In this document: in pieces, positions 43,307-51,679 of the stretch
How the letters are laid out: each line of letters starts with the position of its first letter
How positions within the stretch are numbered: the stretch's first letter is position 1
Assembly: GCA_900114885.1 (NCBI GenBank)
Contig: FOUN01000015.1
Location: 1-64,000, forward strand
DNA from: Psychrobacillus psychrodurans
GTDB lineage: Bacteria; Bacillota; Bacilli; Bacillales_A; Planococcaceae
Reading direction: 5' to 3'
DNA: 64,000 bases
Notes under the pieces: model-generated
What the model saw: the letters and a program-made list of their open reading frames with translations, nothing else
Told to the model about the DNA's origin: nothing
Databases searched by the model: none
Translations under genes and position numbers: made by a program

Positions 43307-43396
43307 AACAATCGGAATCATAGTTCAATAAGAGGAATATGTTGGGGGCTTATCGATATAAGTACACGGACCAAGAAAGTCATAGGATGAAACTGT

Positions 43397-43735
43397 ATGT
43401 TTTATAGGAGGAAATTTTATATTGTAAAAAATGATTTTGTTGAAAAGTTTAATGAACATTTCGACAAAACTAATTTACCTAATCAACTAAAGTACGGAGC
43501 AAGATTGGTTGGACGATGGTTGAAGGATAATAAGGATAATACTACAGAAATTTTTGCTATTTGGGAATATGACAGTTATGACAATTATATAGAAATAGAG
43601 AATAATGTAAAAGGTGACAATGCTCACGTCAAACGAATTAAAGAGTGGTACGAGAAAAATGGTGGTAGGGAACACATTTTCACTGAATTTATATTTGAAG
43701 TGAAGAATGAAGAGTTAGTATCTACCCTACGATAA
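43397..43735 (+). CDS. NIPSNAP-family protein
   Basis: 112 residues of the dimeric alpha/beta-barrel NIPSNAP type. The start FYRRKFYIVKNDFVEKFNEH, the middle LVGRWLKDNKDNTTEIFAIW and EYDSYDNYIEIENNV follow the family pattern. Function in bacteria unknown. The ribosome binding site is weak (AGGATGAAAC). Confidence 0.75.
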   Translation: MFYRRKFYIVKNDFVEKFNEHFDKTNLPNQLKYGARLVGRWLKDNKDNTTEIFAIWEYDSYDNYIEIENNVKGDNAHVKRIKEWYEKNGGREHIFTEFIFEVKNEELVSTLR

Positions 43736-43815
43736 AAAACTAATAATGTTCAAGACATGGAATAATTAGACAACCATATTGAAGCCCATTGTGCTAAGAC
43801 AGGTTACTTGAGTTT

Positions 43816-43979
43816 ATGATTTTATCTGCTTTAATTTTGGTTATTTCTACAGGAGTATATGGTTGAATGACTTAGAGGATTTACCTTTTACCTTTACTTA
43901 TTGTGGTATGCCTTACATTCTGACACTACCAATTACAGCGATATTATATTCAAGAAACTTTAATATTATAACTTATTGA
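43816..43979 (+). pseudogene. Remnant of a membrane protein (frameshift)
   Basis: ATG 43816 opens MILSALILVISTGVYG. The frame then stops; a shifted frame continues WLNDLEDLPFTFTYCGMPYI then LTLPITAILYSRNF to 43979. Two membrane segments; family not recognised. Confidence 0.5.
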
Positions 43980-44048
43980 TGGTGATACCCCATCTACAAG
44001 TTAAAGGGTGTCGAAATAGATTATAGAAAAGTAAAGAGGAGTGGCAGC

Positions 44049-44422
44049 ATGAAAAATAAGTATAATAAATCATTGATTTACTTATTTTCAATTGGGGTAA
44101 TAATAATTTTTTCTTTTGGTATTTATCAATATTTGACTCACTTTTCAACTCGTGATGAAGCAATTGAAAAATATATCACAGAAATGTTTGATATTGATTC
44201 TACACAGTTAATAGATGTTGTTGAAACGGATATATCTAATGCTTTATATCTAATGCTTATTATTTGTTATTACGAACAAATGGTTCAGATGTTATTAATA
44301 CGACATCAAACGTGAAGATCCAAGAAAACATGTTTGGTTGGAAAGTTACAGCTGGATATGAAAGAGCCTATGCAGATTTAGGTAAACATCTTATAGATAG
44401 AGAAACTAACACATTAAAATAA
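44049..44422 (+). pseudogene. DUF3139-like protein, frameshifted
   Basis: GAGGAGTGG precedes ATG 44049. The frame gives an anchor and RDEAIEKYITEMFDIDSTQL, then shifts near 44275 into a frame with NGSDVINTTSNVKIQENMFG then WKVTAGYERAYADLG, ending at 44422. It would be a secreted or anchored small protein of about 125 residues. The last 30 bases resemble 50352-50385 right of the insertion sequence. Confidence 0.55.
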
Positions 44423-44444
44423 TTCATATCACAAATGGGCAAGT

Positions 44445-44480
44445 ACTAATTGTGCTAAAGGCTGCTTTAGTTAAACAGTA
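44445..44480 (+). repeat. Half repeat
   Basis: TACTAATTGTGCTAAAGGCT then GCTTTAGTTAAACAG; right core GTTAAAC. Confidence 0.45.
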
Positions 44481-44488
44481 ACCTTACT

Positions 44489-44669
44489 TCAATAGACGCT
44501 AATCAGTGGAATACAGATTTTACAAGTACTACGATAGAAGTTAAAGGGAACAAAATAACCCTTCCATCAGAAAAAGGATATTATATTATATGAAGTTATT
44601 GTTGAATGACCGCAGGGAAAAGCAACTTATATTTTTATATTGATATATTATAACCAAAAACTGTTATAG
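44489..44669 (+). pseudogene. C-terminal remnant of a secreted protein
   Basis: No start. One frame reads NQWNTDFTSTTIEVKGNKIT then LPSEKGYYII, and after a small shift EVIVE-stop-PQGKATYIFILIYY. The sense is that of the end of a Bacillus lipoprotein (KGTYVYEVI..W..GKA). Degraded. Confidence 0.45.
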
Positions 44670-44762
44670 AAAAGCTATTGCATATAGTAACTCCTAGAAC
44701 GTAAAAAGGATAGTTCACTATATAAATTCTCAGAAATAGAATATGTATATAGGGGTGATAAT

Positions 44763-45395
44763 ATGTCATTGATTTGCATAGAAGGAGCAAGTGCCGTAGG
44801 AAAAACAACAACTTCTCATGAATTTGCAAAAAGAACCAATGCTTTTATAATTCCGGAAGTAAATCTATTATTCGAGCGCCCGAAGGTAGAGTCAAAAACG
44901 TGGTATATAGAACGTCAAATAGAACGTTGGTTAATTGCTCAAGAAAAACTTAAAACTTATGATACTGTTATTCTTGATGGCGATATTTTTCAACTACTAA
45001 GTTATAACTGGTGTTTCGATTTTAAATTATATAAACATAGTTTAGATTTTATTTCTGGATTTTACCGAAATGAAATTAAAGAGGGGAGAATTAGATTCCC
45101 TGATAAGTATTTCTATCTATATACTGACAAAGAAAATTTGAAAAGTCGTAAGGAGAAAGATATTACAAGAAAAAGAGGTAATTTTGAAAAACATTTAGAA
45201 ATAGTGGAACCTCATCAACGTTATTATGAGACATTAAACTATTTTATTCCTGATTATGTTGAACTAATAAATGCAGAGAGCATACAAGGAAATATTACAT
45301 CTATATCAGATAATGTTTGTTCTTATCCTGTAAGTTTCCATTCAGTAGATTTACTTGATAATATGACAAAATGGTTAGCAAATAACAAGGCATAG
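44763..45395 (+). CDS. P-loop kinase-like NTPase
   Basis: 210 residues. Walker A GASAVGKTT at residues 8-16, an acidic VILDGDIFQLL strand at about 70, and an Arg/Lys-rich lid (KSRKEKDITRKRGNFEKH) at about 122-140. It looks like a nucleoside or small-molecule kinase of the deoxynucleoside or chloramphenicol phosphotransferase kind; substrate unknown. AGGGGTGATA precedes the ATG. Confidence 0.8.
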   Translation: MSLICIEGASAVGKTTTSHEFAKRTNAFIIPEVNLLFERPKVESKTWYIERQIERWLIAQEKLKTYDTVILDGDIFQLLSYNWCFDFKLYKHSLDFISGFYRNEIKEGRIRFPDKYFYLYTDKENLKSRKEKDITRKRGNFEKHLEIVEPHQRYYETLNYFIPDYVELINAESIQGNITSISDNVCSYPVSFHSVDLLDNMTKWLANNKA

Positions 45396-45404
45396 TCTTG
45401 CTCC

Positions 45405-45500
45405 TATTTATACTAACGAAAGTTAAACTTCAAGAAGGGAATTGATACAAAATATGAATAGTTCTGCTGCATGACCGGCTAAAAGGGTGCGTTTAGTTAG
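45405..45500 (+). repeat. Mixed repeat pieces
   Basis: ACTAACGAAAGTTAAACTTC then AAGAAGGG, and the family B tail GCATGACCGGCTAAAAGGGT then GCGTTTAGTTAGAT. Here the family B tail joins directly to a palindrome half-site. Confidence 0.5.
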
Positions 45501-45555
45501 ATGATAATGGAGTTTTCATGTTGAATACGAAGGGAAGATACATAGAATAAAAGCA

Positions 45556-45927
45556 TTAGTTGGATTTAATCTTTATCGAAAAACCTGAAATTAATATTAA
45601 GCTATACGCCCACAGTAACCATGAAGCGAAAAAAGGTAATGAATCAGTATGTAAGTTTAAAAAGACTTTATCAAAAAAAATAACACTAAATATATCCAAA
45701 ATCATTCCTGGGAGAGCAATTTGGACTGATGTCATTAGACGCTTTGATTCAGGTATCTTTCTCAAATAATAATAAGCATACGTTGCAATTATTATTAAAG
45801 GTATGGTCAGAATAAAGGTAATAATCAATAAAGGCACATTCCCAGGTATCAGAAACAGTTGTCCGTAAAAACGGAAAAGTAATGTCGCTAAAACCCACAA
45901 TAAAATGCCCCAGCTTACATTTATCAT
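45556..45927 (-). CDS. DUF5367-like membrane protein
   Basis: 123 residues with four membrane segments. The start VSWGILLWVLATLLFRFYGQ then LFLIPG is that of DUF5367 proteins; function unknown. ATG 45927 is preferred over a GTG nine bases upstream because AGAGGTGA is well spaced to it. It faces the MDR gene divergently. Confidence 0.75.
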   Translation of the reverse strand: MINVSWGILLWVLATLLFRFYGQLFLIPGNVPLLIITFILTIPLIIIATYAYYYLRKIPESKRLMTSVQIALPGMILDIFSVIFFDKVFLNLHTDSLPFFASWLLWAYSLILISGFSIKIKSN

Positions 45928-46250
45928 AAAACTCACCTCTAATTAAGATTTAATATATATTATTCTACATAGATTATTAATCTCCTCGTATCTTCGGTAA
46001 ATTTTATGTAAAGATGAGGTGCCGGAGCTAAGGTTACGGATAAAAGTGTAAAACAAGATTTATAACTAATTGGGAGAGTTATCCAAAAAGTTTACCGAAT
46101 TCTGATAGCTCTTTAAAACTGCTTGAGTGGGAACAATACCATAACTGATCAGGAGTGTGGAAGAAGGAATTTAATATAAAAGTGTAGAAAATATAATATT
46201 CAACATATATTTTAATATTGGCAACTATTAAATGTAAGGGAGCAATCACC

Positions 46251-47231
46251 ATGAAGGCGATGGTATACGATAGGTACGGAATGACAGACGTTCTTATGCT
46301 CAAAGAAGTAAAAATACCAGTTATACAGGACAATGAAGTACTGGTAAAAGTTCATGCTGTATCTGTGAATTCATGGGACTGGGATCTCCTAAGAGGTAAA
46401 CCCTTCTTAACTCGTATTGGAGGATTGCTAAAACCAAAATACAAAATCCTCGGAGCGGACATAGCGGGGCGGGTTGAAGCGGTTGGCAGCGATGTAAAAC
46501 ACCTTCTTCCAGGAGATGAAGTATTCGGGGATATTTCCTGGTGTGGCTGGGGTGGGTATGCAGAGTATGTATGTGTGCATGAAGACGCATTATCTTTAAA
46601 ACCACCAAGTATGACATTTGAACAAGCGGCAGCCATTCCACAAGCTGCTGTTCTAGCTTTGCAAGGTCTTCGCGATAAAGGACATATTCAGGAAGGGCAA
46701 ACGGTTTTAATTAACGGTGCAGGCGGAGGTGTGGGCACGTTCGGGTTGCAGATTGCCAAATTACATGGTGCTGAAGTAACCTGTGTAGATAGCACGGATA
46801 AGTTGGAAATGCTGAAGACAATGGGTGCGGACCATGTTATTGATTACACTCAAGAAGATTTCGTGCAAAAAGGTATATTGTATGATCTTATTCTTGATGT
46901 AGTAGGAAACCGGTCTATTTTCAATTATAAGGATTTATTAAAAACTAAGGGCACGTACGTCATGGTCGGTGGTCCAATGTCACTAATCTCTCAAGTATTG
47001 TTTCTGGGACCTATAATTTCTAAAATGGAAAAAAAGAACATGAAATTACTTGTCCATAAACCCAATAAATCTGATCAAAACATCCTACTGGATCTTTTTG
47101 TACAAGGAACAGTACAACCTGTAATAGATAAAAGTTATCCGTTAAGCCAGGTTGCAGACGCTATAGAGTATCTTAGTGAAGGAAACGCACAGGGGAAAGT
47201 TGTCATCAGTTTGGAACAAAAAATACTTTAA
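46251..47231 (+). CDS. MDR-family NAD(P)-dependent oxidoreductase
   Basis: 326 residues. Substrate half with VNSWDWDLLRGKPFLTRIGG then ILGADIAGRVEAVGSDV; nucleotide half with NGAGGGVGTFGLQIAKLHGA (about 145-165). No structural zinc Cys cluster. Typical of quinone or enone reductases. ATG 46251 is chosen for AAGGGAGC upstream. Bases 46060-46200 before it include a coding-like fragment (LPNSDSSLKLLEWEQYHN) that may be a lost gene. Confidence 0.87.
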   Translation: MKAMVYDRYGMTDVLMLKEVKIPVIQDNEVLVKVHAVSVNSWDWDLLRGKPFLTRIGGLLKPKYKILGADIAGRVEAVGSDVKHLLPGDEVFGDISWCGWGGYAEYVCVHEDALSLKPPSMTFEQAAAIPQAAVLALQGLRDKGHIQEGQTVLINGAGGGVGTFGLQIAKLHGAEVTCVDSTDKLEMLKTMGADHVIDYTQEDFVQKGILYDLILDVVGNRSIFNYKDLLKTKGTYVMVGGPMSLISQVLFLGPIISKMEKKNMKLLVHKPNKSDQNILLDLFVQGTVQPVIDKSYPLSQVADAIEYLSEGNAQGKVVISLEQKIL

Positions 47232-47399
47232 AGAATTGTACTTCAAAAAGATTTTAATTATATTATTAATCCTGTTTATGGTGCTGGAGTAACTATTCGT
47301 TTAGTTTTTTGTTCAACTGGGTTTTTGACTCTTGATATAGGGAGGAGAATGAAGAAATTCCCCTAAAATAGTTAATAAATGCATAGACTCTTTCAGTCG

Positions 47400-47436
47400 A
47401 AACACTCAACTTTTCCTAATAGTCTGGGTGTTTTTT
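47400..47436 (+). terminator. Probable terminator
   Basis: ACACTC and GGGTGT (one wobble pair) around a long loop, followed by T6. The remaining bases from 47232 carry no gene. Confidence 0.55.
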
Positions 47437-47471
47437 ATTAGTTAAATTATGTATTTATTATAAAGGTATTC

Positions 47472-47540
47472 TCACTTACCGGTGCTTTACTTCAAGAGGG
47501 GTATTGCATTTTTTATTGAAATAGCGCGGAAGTTATAAGA
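47472..47540 (+). repeat. Full composite repeat
   Basis: CACTTACCGGTGCTTTACTT then AAGAGGGGTATTGCATTTTT terminator half, then TTGAAATAGCGCGGAAGTTA. Confidence 0.65.
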
Positions 47541-47579
47541 GTATCTATCAATTTTAAAATAAGTAAAGGGTGAGTTATA

Positions 47580-48188
47580 TTGGGTTCAAGAATAATGCAC
47601 TTGATTATTACTAATAGAATTGCAGAGAGTCTATTGATAGAAGATAGAACCTCATTTTTACTTGGAGGCATTGCAGCAGATGCTGTTTCCACTAAAGACT
47701 TAACACATTTCTTTAAAGGTGATGTACAAGATTATACAAGAAGCATTAGTTATAAAGGATTCTTACATAAATATAAATCACAAATAGAAGACCTTTATAT
47801 ATTAGGGTATTTTACACATTTAATCGCCGATGATATTTGGTTAAAAGGTTTTTATCTTCCTTGGTTGAGAAACAGGATGGAAGAAAATAACGAAATACTT
47901 CATTTGTATCATAATGATTTCCGATTATTAAATGGTAAATTATTAGAATACTATGGCTTAAAAAATGATTTAAGTAGAAGGTTAAGTAAGTTTCCTACAA
48001 TTTTAGATTTGGAAGAGGTTAAGTCTGAAGAGGTAAAAAATTTCCTTCCTTTTCTTTTAAATGAGATGGAATACGATAAAGAAGTTTTGAATGAAAAACT
48101 TGATGTTTTTACGTTTAATCAGATAATTGGTTATATAGAGACATCAGTTAATATGGGATTATTAAATATCAAACTTTTATCACGATAA
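47580..48188 (+). CDS. Zinc-dependent phospholipase C-like protein
   Basis: 202 residues. HLIITNRIAESL, FLLGGIAADA, HFF and LYILGYFTHLIADDIW follow the Zn_dep_PLPC pattern, where His and Asp residues (H7, D35, H42-type, H and D in THLIADD) bind zinc. Members are related to phospholipase C and S1/P1 nuclease folds. TTG 47580 follows AAGGGTGAG. Cytosolic, no signal peptide. Confidence 0.75.
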   Translation: MGSRIMHLIITNRIAESLLIEDRTSFLLGGIAADAVSTKDLTHFFKGDVQDYTRSISYKGFLHKYKSQIEDLYILGYFTHLIADDIWLKGFYLPWLRNRMEENNEILHLYHNDFRLLNGKLLEYYGLKNDLSRRLSKFPTILDLEEVKSEEVKNFLPFLLNEMEYDKEVLNEKLDVFTFNQIIGYIETSVNMGLLNIKLLSR

Positions 48189-48304
48189 GATGTTATACTA
48201 GCTGGTGCTTTAATTCAAACAGTGGAAAAGGAAAAGCTGGTGAAAGAAGGTTAAGTATTAGCTTTGGTTCCTTAACATCAAGTGGTAAGAAAGGAGTTAT
48301 TCAT

Positions 48305-48880
48305 TTGAAATTAAGTATTTCTCTGTTTGTAACTCTGTCTTTCTTGTTAATGATAACTGGTTGTACGCATAGAAATTATTTAGAACAAGATGAATTAAAA
48401 AAGGAAGATGTTATCGATATAGAAGAAGAGAAAGTATTATTAATTGATGACTCAGAAGAAGAGTTTTCATATTTATCCGACCTGTCGGAAGAAGAATTAA
48501 AGTCATATGAACTATTTACAAGGGAGTATGACACAAATTACTTAAAAGGTTTTTCACCAGAAAAGACTATACTTATATATATTCATTCAGCAGTTATCGA
48601 CGATATAGAAGCAATCTATTCATTGGCTTATTTGGATGGTGAGCTACCTGGTTATGATTCTTTTAAAGAAAAATATTATGAAAATCTGAACATATCCAAT
48701 TTAGAGATAGCCTTAGATTTTAGATATTATGATTCAATCAAAATAAAACAAGAGAATAGTAATGGCCTATTAGTCGAATTAATGGTTAGCTATGGGAGTT
48801 TCACGGCTACTACATTAATGGGATTAAAAAAAGAAAATGAAACATGGAAAATTGAAGTACCAGACTTACTTCAAAATTGA
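48305..48880 (+). CDS. Lipoprotein, 191 aa
   Basis: Signal peptide with lipobox ITGC (Cys about 20). An acidic linker EEEKVLLIDDSEEEFSYL is followed by a domain with an FSPEKTILIYIHSAVIDDIE helix, and the end GLKKENETWKIEVPDLLQ resembles lipoproteins with a DUF4878/NTF2-like or YvbJ-type end. Role unknown. TTG 48305 follows AAAGGAG. Confidence 0.75.
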   Translation: MKLSISLFVTLSFLLMITGCTHRNYLEQDELKKEDVIDIEEEKVLLIDDSEEEFSYLSDLSEEELKSYELFTREYDTNYLKGFSPEKTILIYIHSAVIDDIEAIYSLAYLDGELPGYDSFKEKYYENLNISNLEIALDFRYYDSIKIKQENSNGLLVELMVSYGSFTATTLMGLKKENETWKIEVPDLLQN

Positions 48881-48992
48881 GCTTTTCAGTATTTAGCCTT
48901 ATTTAACTAGGGGGGCTGAATGTAGAATAGATGTATGGACACATCTTGGTTAAGTCAATAAAATTGAACTAACGAAAGGTCGTGTCTGTATT

Positions 48993-49253
48993 ATGAGTAA
49001 AAAACGGTATAACCAAGAATTTAAACAAACAGTAGTGGAGCTTCACAGCTCAGGTACCCCGGTCAGCCAACTATCTAGCGAATATGGTGTTTCAGAAGTA
49101 ACCATCTATAAATGGATTAAACAGTTCTCTACAATCGAAGGGACAAAGGAATTAACTGTATCCGATGTAGAAATGATTCAAAAAGAAAACCTCCGGTTAA
49201 AACAGGAGCTTGAAATCCTAAAAAAGGCTATGACCATATTCGCGAGAAAATAG
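48993..49253 (+). CDS. IS3-family transposase OrfA
   Basis: 86 residues. Helix-turn-helix of the IS3/IS911 OrfA kind: RYNQEFKQTVVELHSSGTPV then SQLSSEYGVSEVTIYKWIKQ, followed by a leucine-zipper-like helix ENLRLKQELEILKKAM. It binds the IS ends. The reading frame overlaps OrfB by one base near AGAAAATAG, where a -1 slip would fuse the two. Confidence 0.9.
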   Translation: MSKKRYNQEFKQTVVELHSSGTPVSQLSSEYGVSEVTIYKWIKQFSTIEGTKELTVSDVEMIQKENLRLKQELEILKKAMTIFARK

Positions 49254-50128
49254 AGGACGAAGAACTGATCAACTACATTACAAATGAAAGCGGGCATCAT
49301 CCAGTACAAGTGATGTGTCGCATTTTAAAGATGCCTAAAAGTACTTATTATCATTCATTTCATAAGAAACCGAACAGCTACCACGTGGCCAATGAGGCAA
49401 TATTGGATCGTATAATAGCCATTCATAAAGGAAGCAAAGGTATCTATGGCGCTCCCAAAATACATCGAGTACTTTTAAAAGAAGGCTATTCTTGCAGTAT
49501 AAAAAGAGTCCAACGTCTGATGAAACAAGCAGGCATCCAGTCAAACATTGTGAAGAAATACCGTCCAGCAAGCACACAGACACCAGTGGAAGAACGAGAA
49601 AATGTGTTGAAGCAAGATTTTACAACAACCACAATCAATGAAAAATGGGTGGCAGATATCACGTATATCCATACACTTCGAGATGGCTGGTGTTATCTAG
49701 CGTCTGTCCTCGATTTGCATTCAAAGAAAATAGTAGGCTACAAGTTTTCCCATACGATGACCACAGAAATCGTGTTGGATGCTTTAAAAAGTGCCGTCGA
49801 TTCCCAAAATCCTTCACCGGGATTGATCATCCATACGGATCTAGGTACCCAATATACAAGTGAGGCATTTCAAGAACAGTTAAAAAAATATGAAATGATT
49901 GCATCATTCAGTCGTAAAGGATGCCCTTATGACAATGCATGCATCGAGTCCTTTCATGCCACACTCAAAAAAGAAGAGGTCTATCGGAAACGATATGAAG
50001 ATTTTGAGAATGCGAGAATCTCCCTATTTCAATATATAGAAGGCTGGTATAATCGTAGACGAATTCATGGAAGCATCGGCTTTGTAACGCCAGAGGCGTA
50101 TGAAATAATGTGTCGCGCAGCAGCCTGA
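49250..50128 (+). CDS. IS3-family transposase OrfB (DDE integrase)
   Basis: Catalytic part of the transposase, read in the -1 frame relative to OrfA from 49250; the first internal ATG is 49310 (272 residues from there). HTH_21 region KGSKGIYGAPKIHRVLLKEG, then the DDE residues: Asp in KWVADITYI, Asp in IIHTDLGTQYTS, Glu in NACIESFHATLKKEEVY, with 35 residues between the last two, as in the rve integrase core. The full product is probably the OrfAB fusion made by frameshift. Confidence 0.9.
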   Translation: MEDEELINYITNESGHHPVQVMCRILKMPKSTYYHSFHKKPNSYHVANEAILDRIIAIHKGSKGIYGAPKIHRVLLKEGYSCSIKRVQRLMKQAGIQSNIVKKYRPASTQTPVEERENVLKQDFTTTTINEKWVADITYIHTLRDGWCYLASVLDLHSKKIVGYKFSHTMTTEIVLDALKSAVDSQNPSPGLIIHTDLGTQYTSEAFQEQLKKYEMIASFSRKGCPYDNACIESFHATLKKEEVYRKRYEDFENARISLFQYIEGWYNRRRIHGSIGFVTPEAYEIMCRAAA

Positions 50129-50167
50129 GTCTTAAGGGTAAAAGCCAATCCCCCTCCACATTTTTCA

Positions 50168-50279
50168 TGCACAACATCCATTGGTTAATCTCTCCACGTC
50201 CCAAGTAGATTGTCAAAGGCTCTTTTCACTTTGACGATCTACTTGGGATGTGGAACACTCCATGAATGGTGGTTGTGCA
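50168..50279. repeat. Large nested hairpin inside the IS, after orfB
   Basis: Inner stem: 50193-50218 pairs with 50229-50254 (26 bp, mismatches few) around 10 bases. Outer arms TGCACAAC at 50168 and GTTGTGCA ending at 50279 extend it to almost 50 bp per side. It may insulate the element from transcription or be a remnant of a nested mini-element. Confidence 0.7.
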
Positions 50280-50454
50280 GAAAAAACTTAATCTTTTTGT
50301 GTCCAGAATCTTGACGTAGATCCAGGCTTTATATGAAGAGCTTTTAATAACACATTAAAAAGATTGATATCATTTGTTTAAATTTAATAGAGTTAACGTG
50401 AAGATTAAAACAAGTAGCTAATAATAGAATACAAACGACGGGGGAGAAAAGTCC

Positions 50455-50994
50455 ATGGGATTTCCAAATTTGGAAACAACACGGTTGAACTTAGTTCAAG
50501 TTGAAAAGGAACATGCTCAAAGCTTTTACGAAATTATGTCAAGAAACGAAGTGACTAAGTACTATGGAATGGAGAGTTTGAAAAGTCTAGAAGATGCTCT
50601 AAAAATAGTCGAGTCTTTCCAAAACACATACAAGAGCAAAAGAGGTATAAGATGGGGAATCGTATTAAGGGATACTGGCGAGTTTGTAGGTACATTGGGA
50701 TTAAACAATCTTAGCACCAGGAGTAAAAAAGCTGAGATTGGTTTTGAGCTGCATCCTTCACATTGGAACAAAGGGATTATGACTGAAGCTGTAAGGGAAA
50801 TATTACGATATTCATTTGAGGATTTAGAAATATATAGAATTGGTGCTATAACTTATCCACAGAATGAGCCATCTATACAGTTATTAAAACGGTTGGGTTT
50901 TACTGAGGAGGGATTATTAAGGGGTTACCTCTATCAAAATAATCAGTCTCATCATGCTTTAGTTTTTTCATTGTTAAGAACAGAATGGCAATAA
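50455..50994 (+). CDS. GNAT acetyltransferase, RimJ/RimL type
   Basis: 179 residues. LETTRLNLVQVEKEHAQSFY at the start, FVGTLGLNNLSTRSKKAEIG then FELHPSHWNKGIMTEAVREI (acetyl-CoA loop W-N-K-G-I-M) and NEPSIQLLKRLGFTEEGLLR. Relatives acetylate ribosomal proteins or aminoglycoside-like amines. GGGGGAGAA precedes the ATG. The 150 bases between the IS and this gene include a coding scrap (AFNNTLKRLISF) of a lost gene. Confidence 0.9.
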   Translation: MGFPNLETTRLNLVQVEKEHAQSFYEIMSRNEVTKYYGMESLKSLEDALKIVESFQNTYKSKRGIRWGIVLRDTGEFVGTLGLNNLSTRSKKAEIGFELHPSHWNKGIMTEAVREILRYSFEDLEIYRIGAITYPQNEPSIQLLKRLGFTEEGLLRGYLYQNNQSHHALVFSLLRTEWQ

Positions 50995-51057
50995 ATATTA
51001 TTGAACCAGTATAGTTAAACAAGTGGTACATGTCCATCTAAGGCGGAGATAACAAGG

Positions 51058-51090
51058 GTGATTGCACAAAAATTGCAATCGCTATTTTGG
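51058..51090 (+). terminator. Hairpin, probable terminator
   Basis: GTGATTGC and GCAATCGC (one wobble pair) around 9 bases, followed by TATTTTGG. It lies after a half repeat TTGAACCAGTATAGTTAAAC. Confidence 0.6.
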
Positions 51091-51155
51091 CAGAAAATAT
51101 TCTTTAATGATATCGATCTATATACATTCCTTAAAAGAAAGGAGAAATTATAAAT

Positions 51156-51560
51156 TTGATTAATTATTTTGAACGTAAAATAAGATTAAAAGACTTCGAA
51201 GTTTGGGATTTACGAATTGCCAAACGAAACTTATCATTATTCATATTAGATGAACATCGACCTGCTACCTTAGAGGATTTTGAAATGCCAGAGCTAATTT
51301 ATGAAGAAGGTGACCAACGTGTGAATTATGTATCTGCTAAGTATTACTCAAAAGAAGTTGTTTTAGAAGAACATAAAGAAATACTTGGTGAATTTGCAAG
51401 AATGCTAACAGAACATTTAGCATTGGCACATTGTGAAGTTATTATAAAATTTTATCAAGAAAACCCTAAAAAAGCACTAGACCGAATTATGTTAGCTAAA
51501 TATGGTTTCAAAGAGTCTGAAATTCCTTTAAAAAAACTATGGCACTTTAATCAAGAATAG
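51156..51560 (+). CDS. Hypothetical protein, 134 aa
   Basis: Not recognised. Soluble, with a strand-rich first half (WDLRIAKRNLSLFILDEHRP) and a helical second half with YYSKEVVLEEHKEILGEFAR. AAAGGAGA lies 11 bases before TTG 51156. Confidence 0.65.
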   Translation: MINYFERKIRLKDFEVWDLRIAKRNLSLFILDEHRPATLEDFEMPELIYEEGDQRVNYVSAKYYSKEVVLEEHKEILGEFARMLTEHLALAHCEVIIKFYQENPKKALDRIMLAKYGFKESEIPLKKLWHFNQE

Positions 51561-51679
51561 AAGTTGAGTTTTTTCCCTAAAGTTTGAAAATTAAAAATGA
51601 TAAAAGGTTGTGTAGGACTGTAGAATGACTATGAAATAGTTGATTTAAATAGATACATATGGGGAAAGAAGGTATAAAT

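Larger units (their letters stand above)
48936..50305 (+). mobile_element. IS3-family (IS150-like) insertion sequence
   Basis: 1370 bp. The left end TGGACACATCTTGGTTAAGT and the right end (read inward) TGGACACAAAAAGATTAAGT are imperfect inverted repeats with TGG...CCA termini. It contains orfA and orfB in the IS3 arrangement. The bases just outside (ATGTA on the left, GAATC on the right) show no 3-5 bp target duplication. It inserted into or recombined within the array after the lipoprotein gene. Confidence 0.88.

Noticed and set aside
46321-46641. Two - strand frames opposite the MDR oxidoreductase at 46251
   Set aside because: His/Pro-rich shadows of a conserved enzyme.
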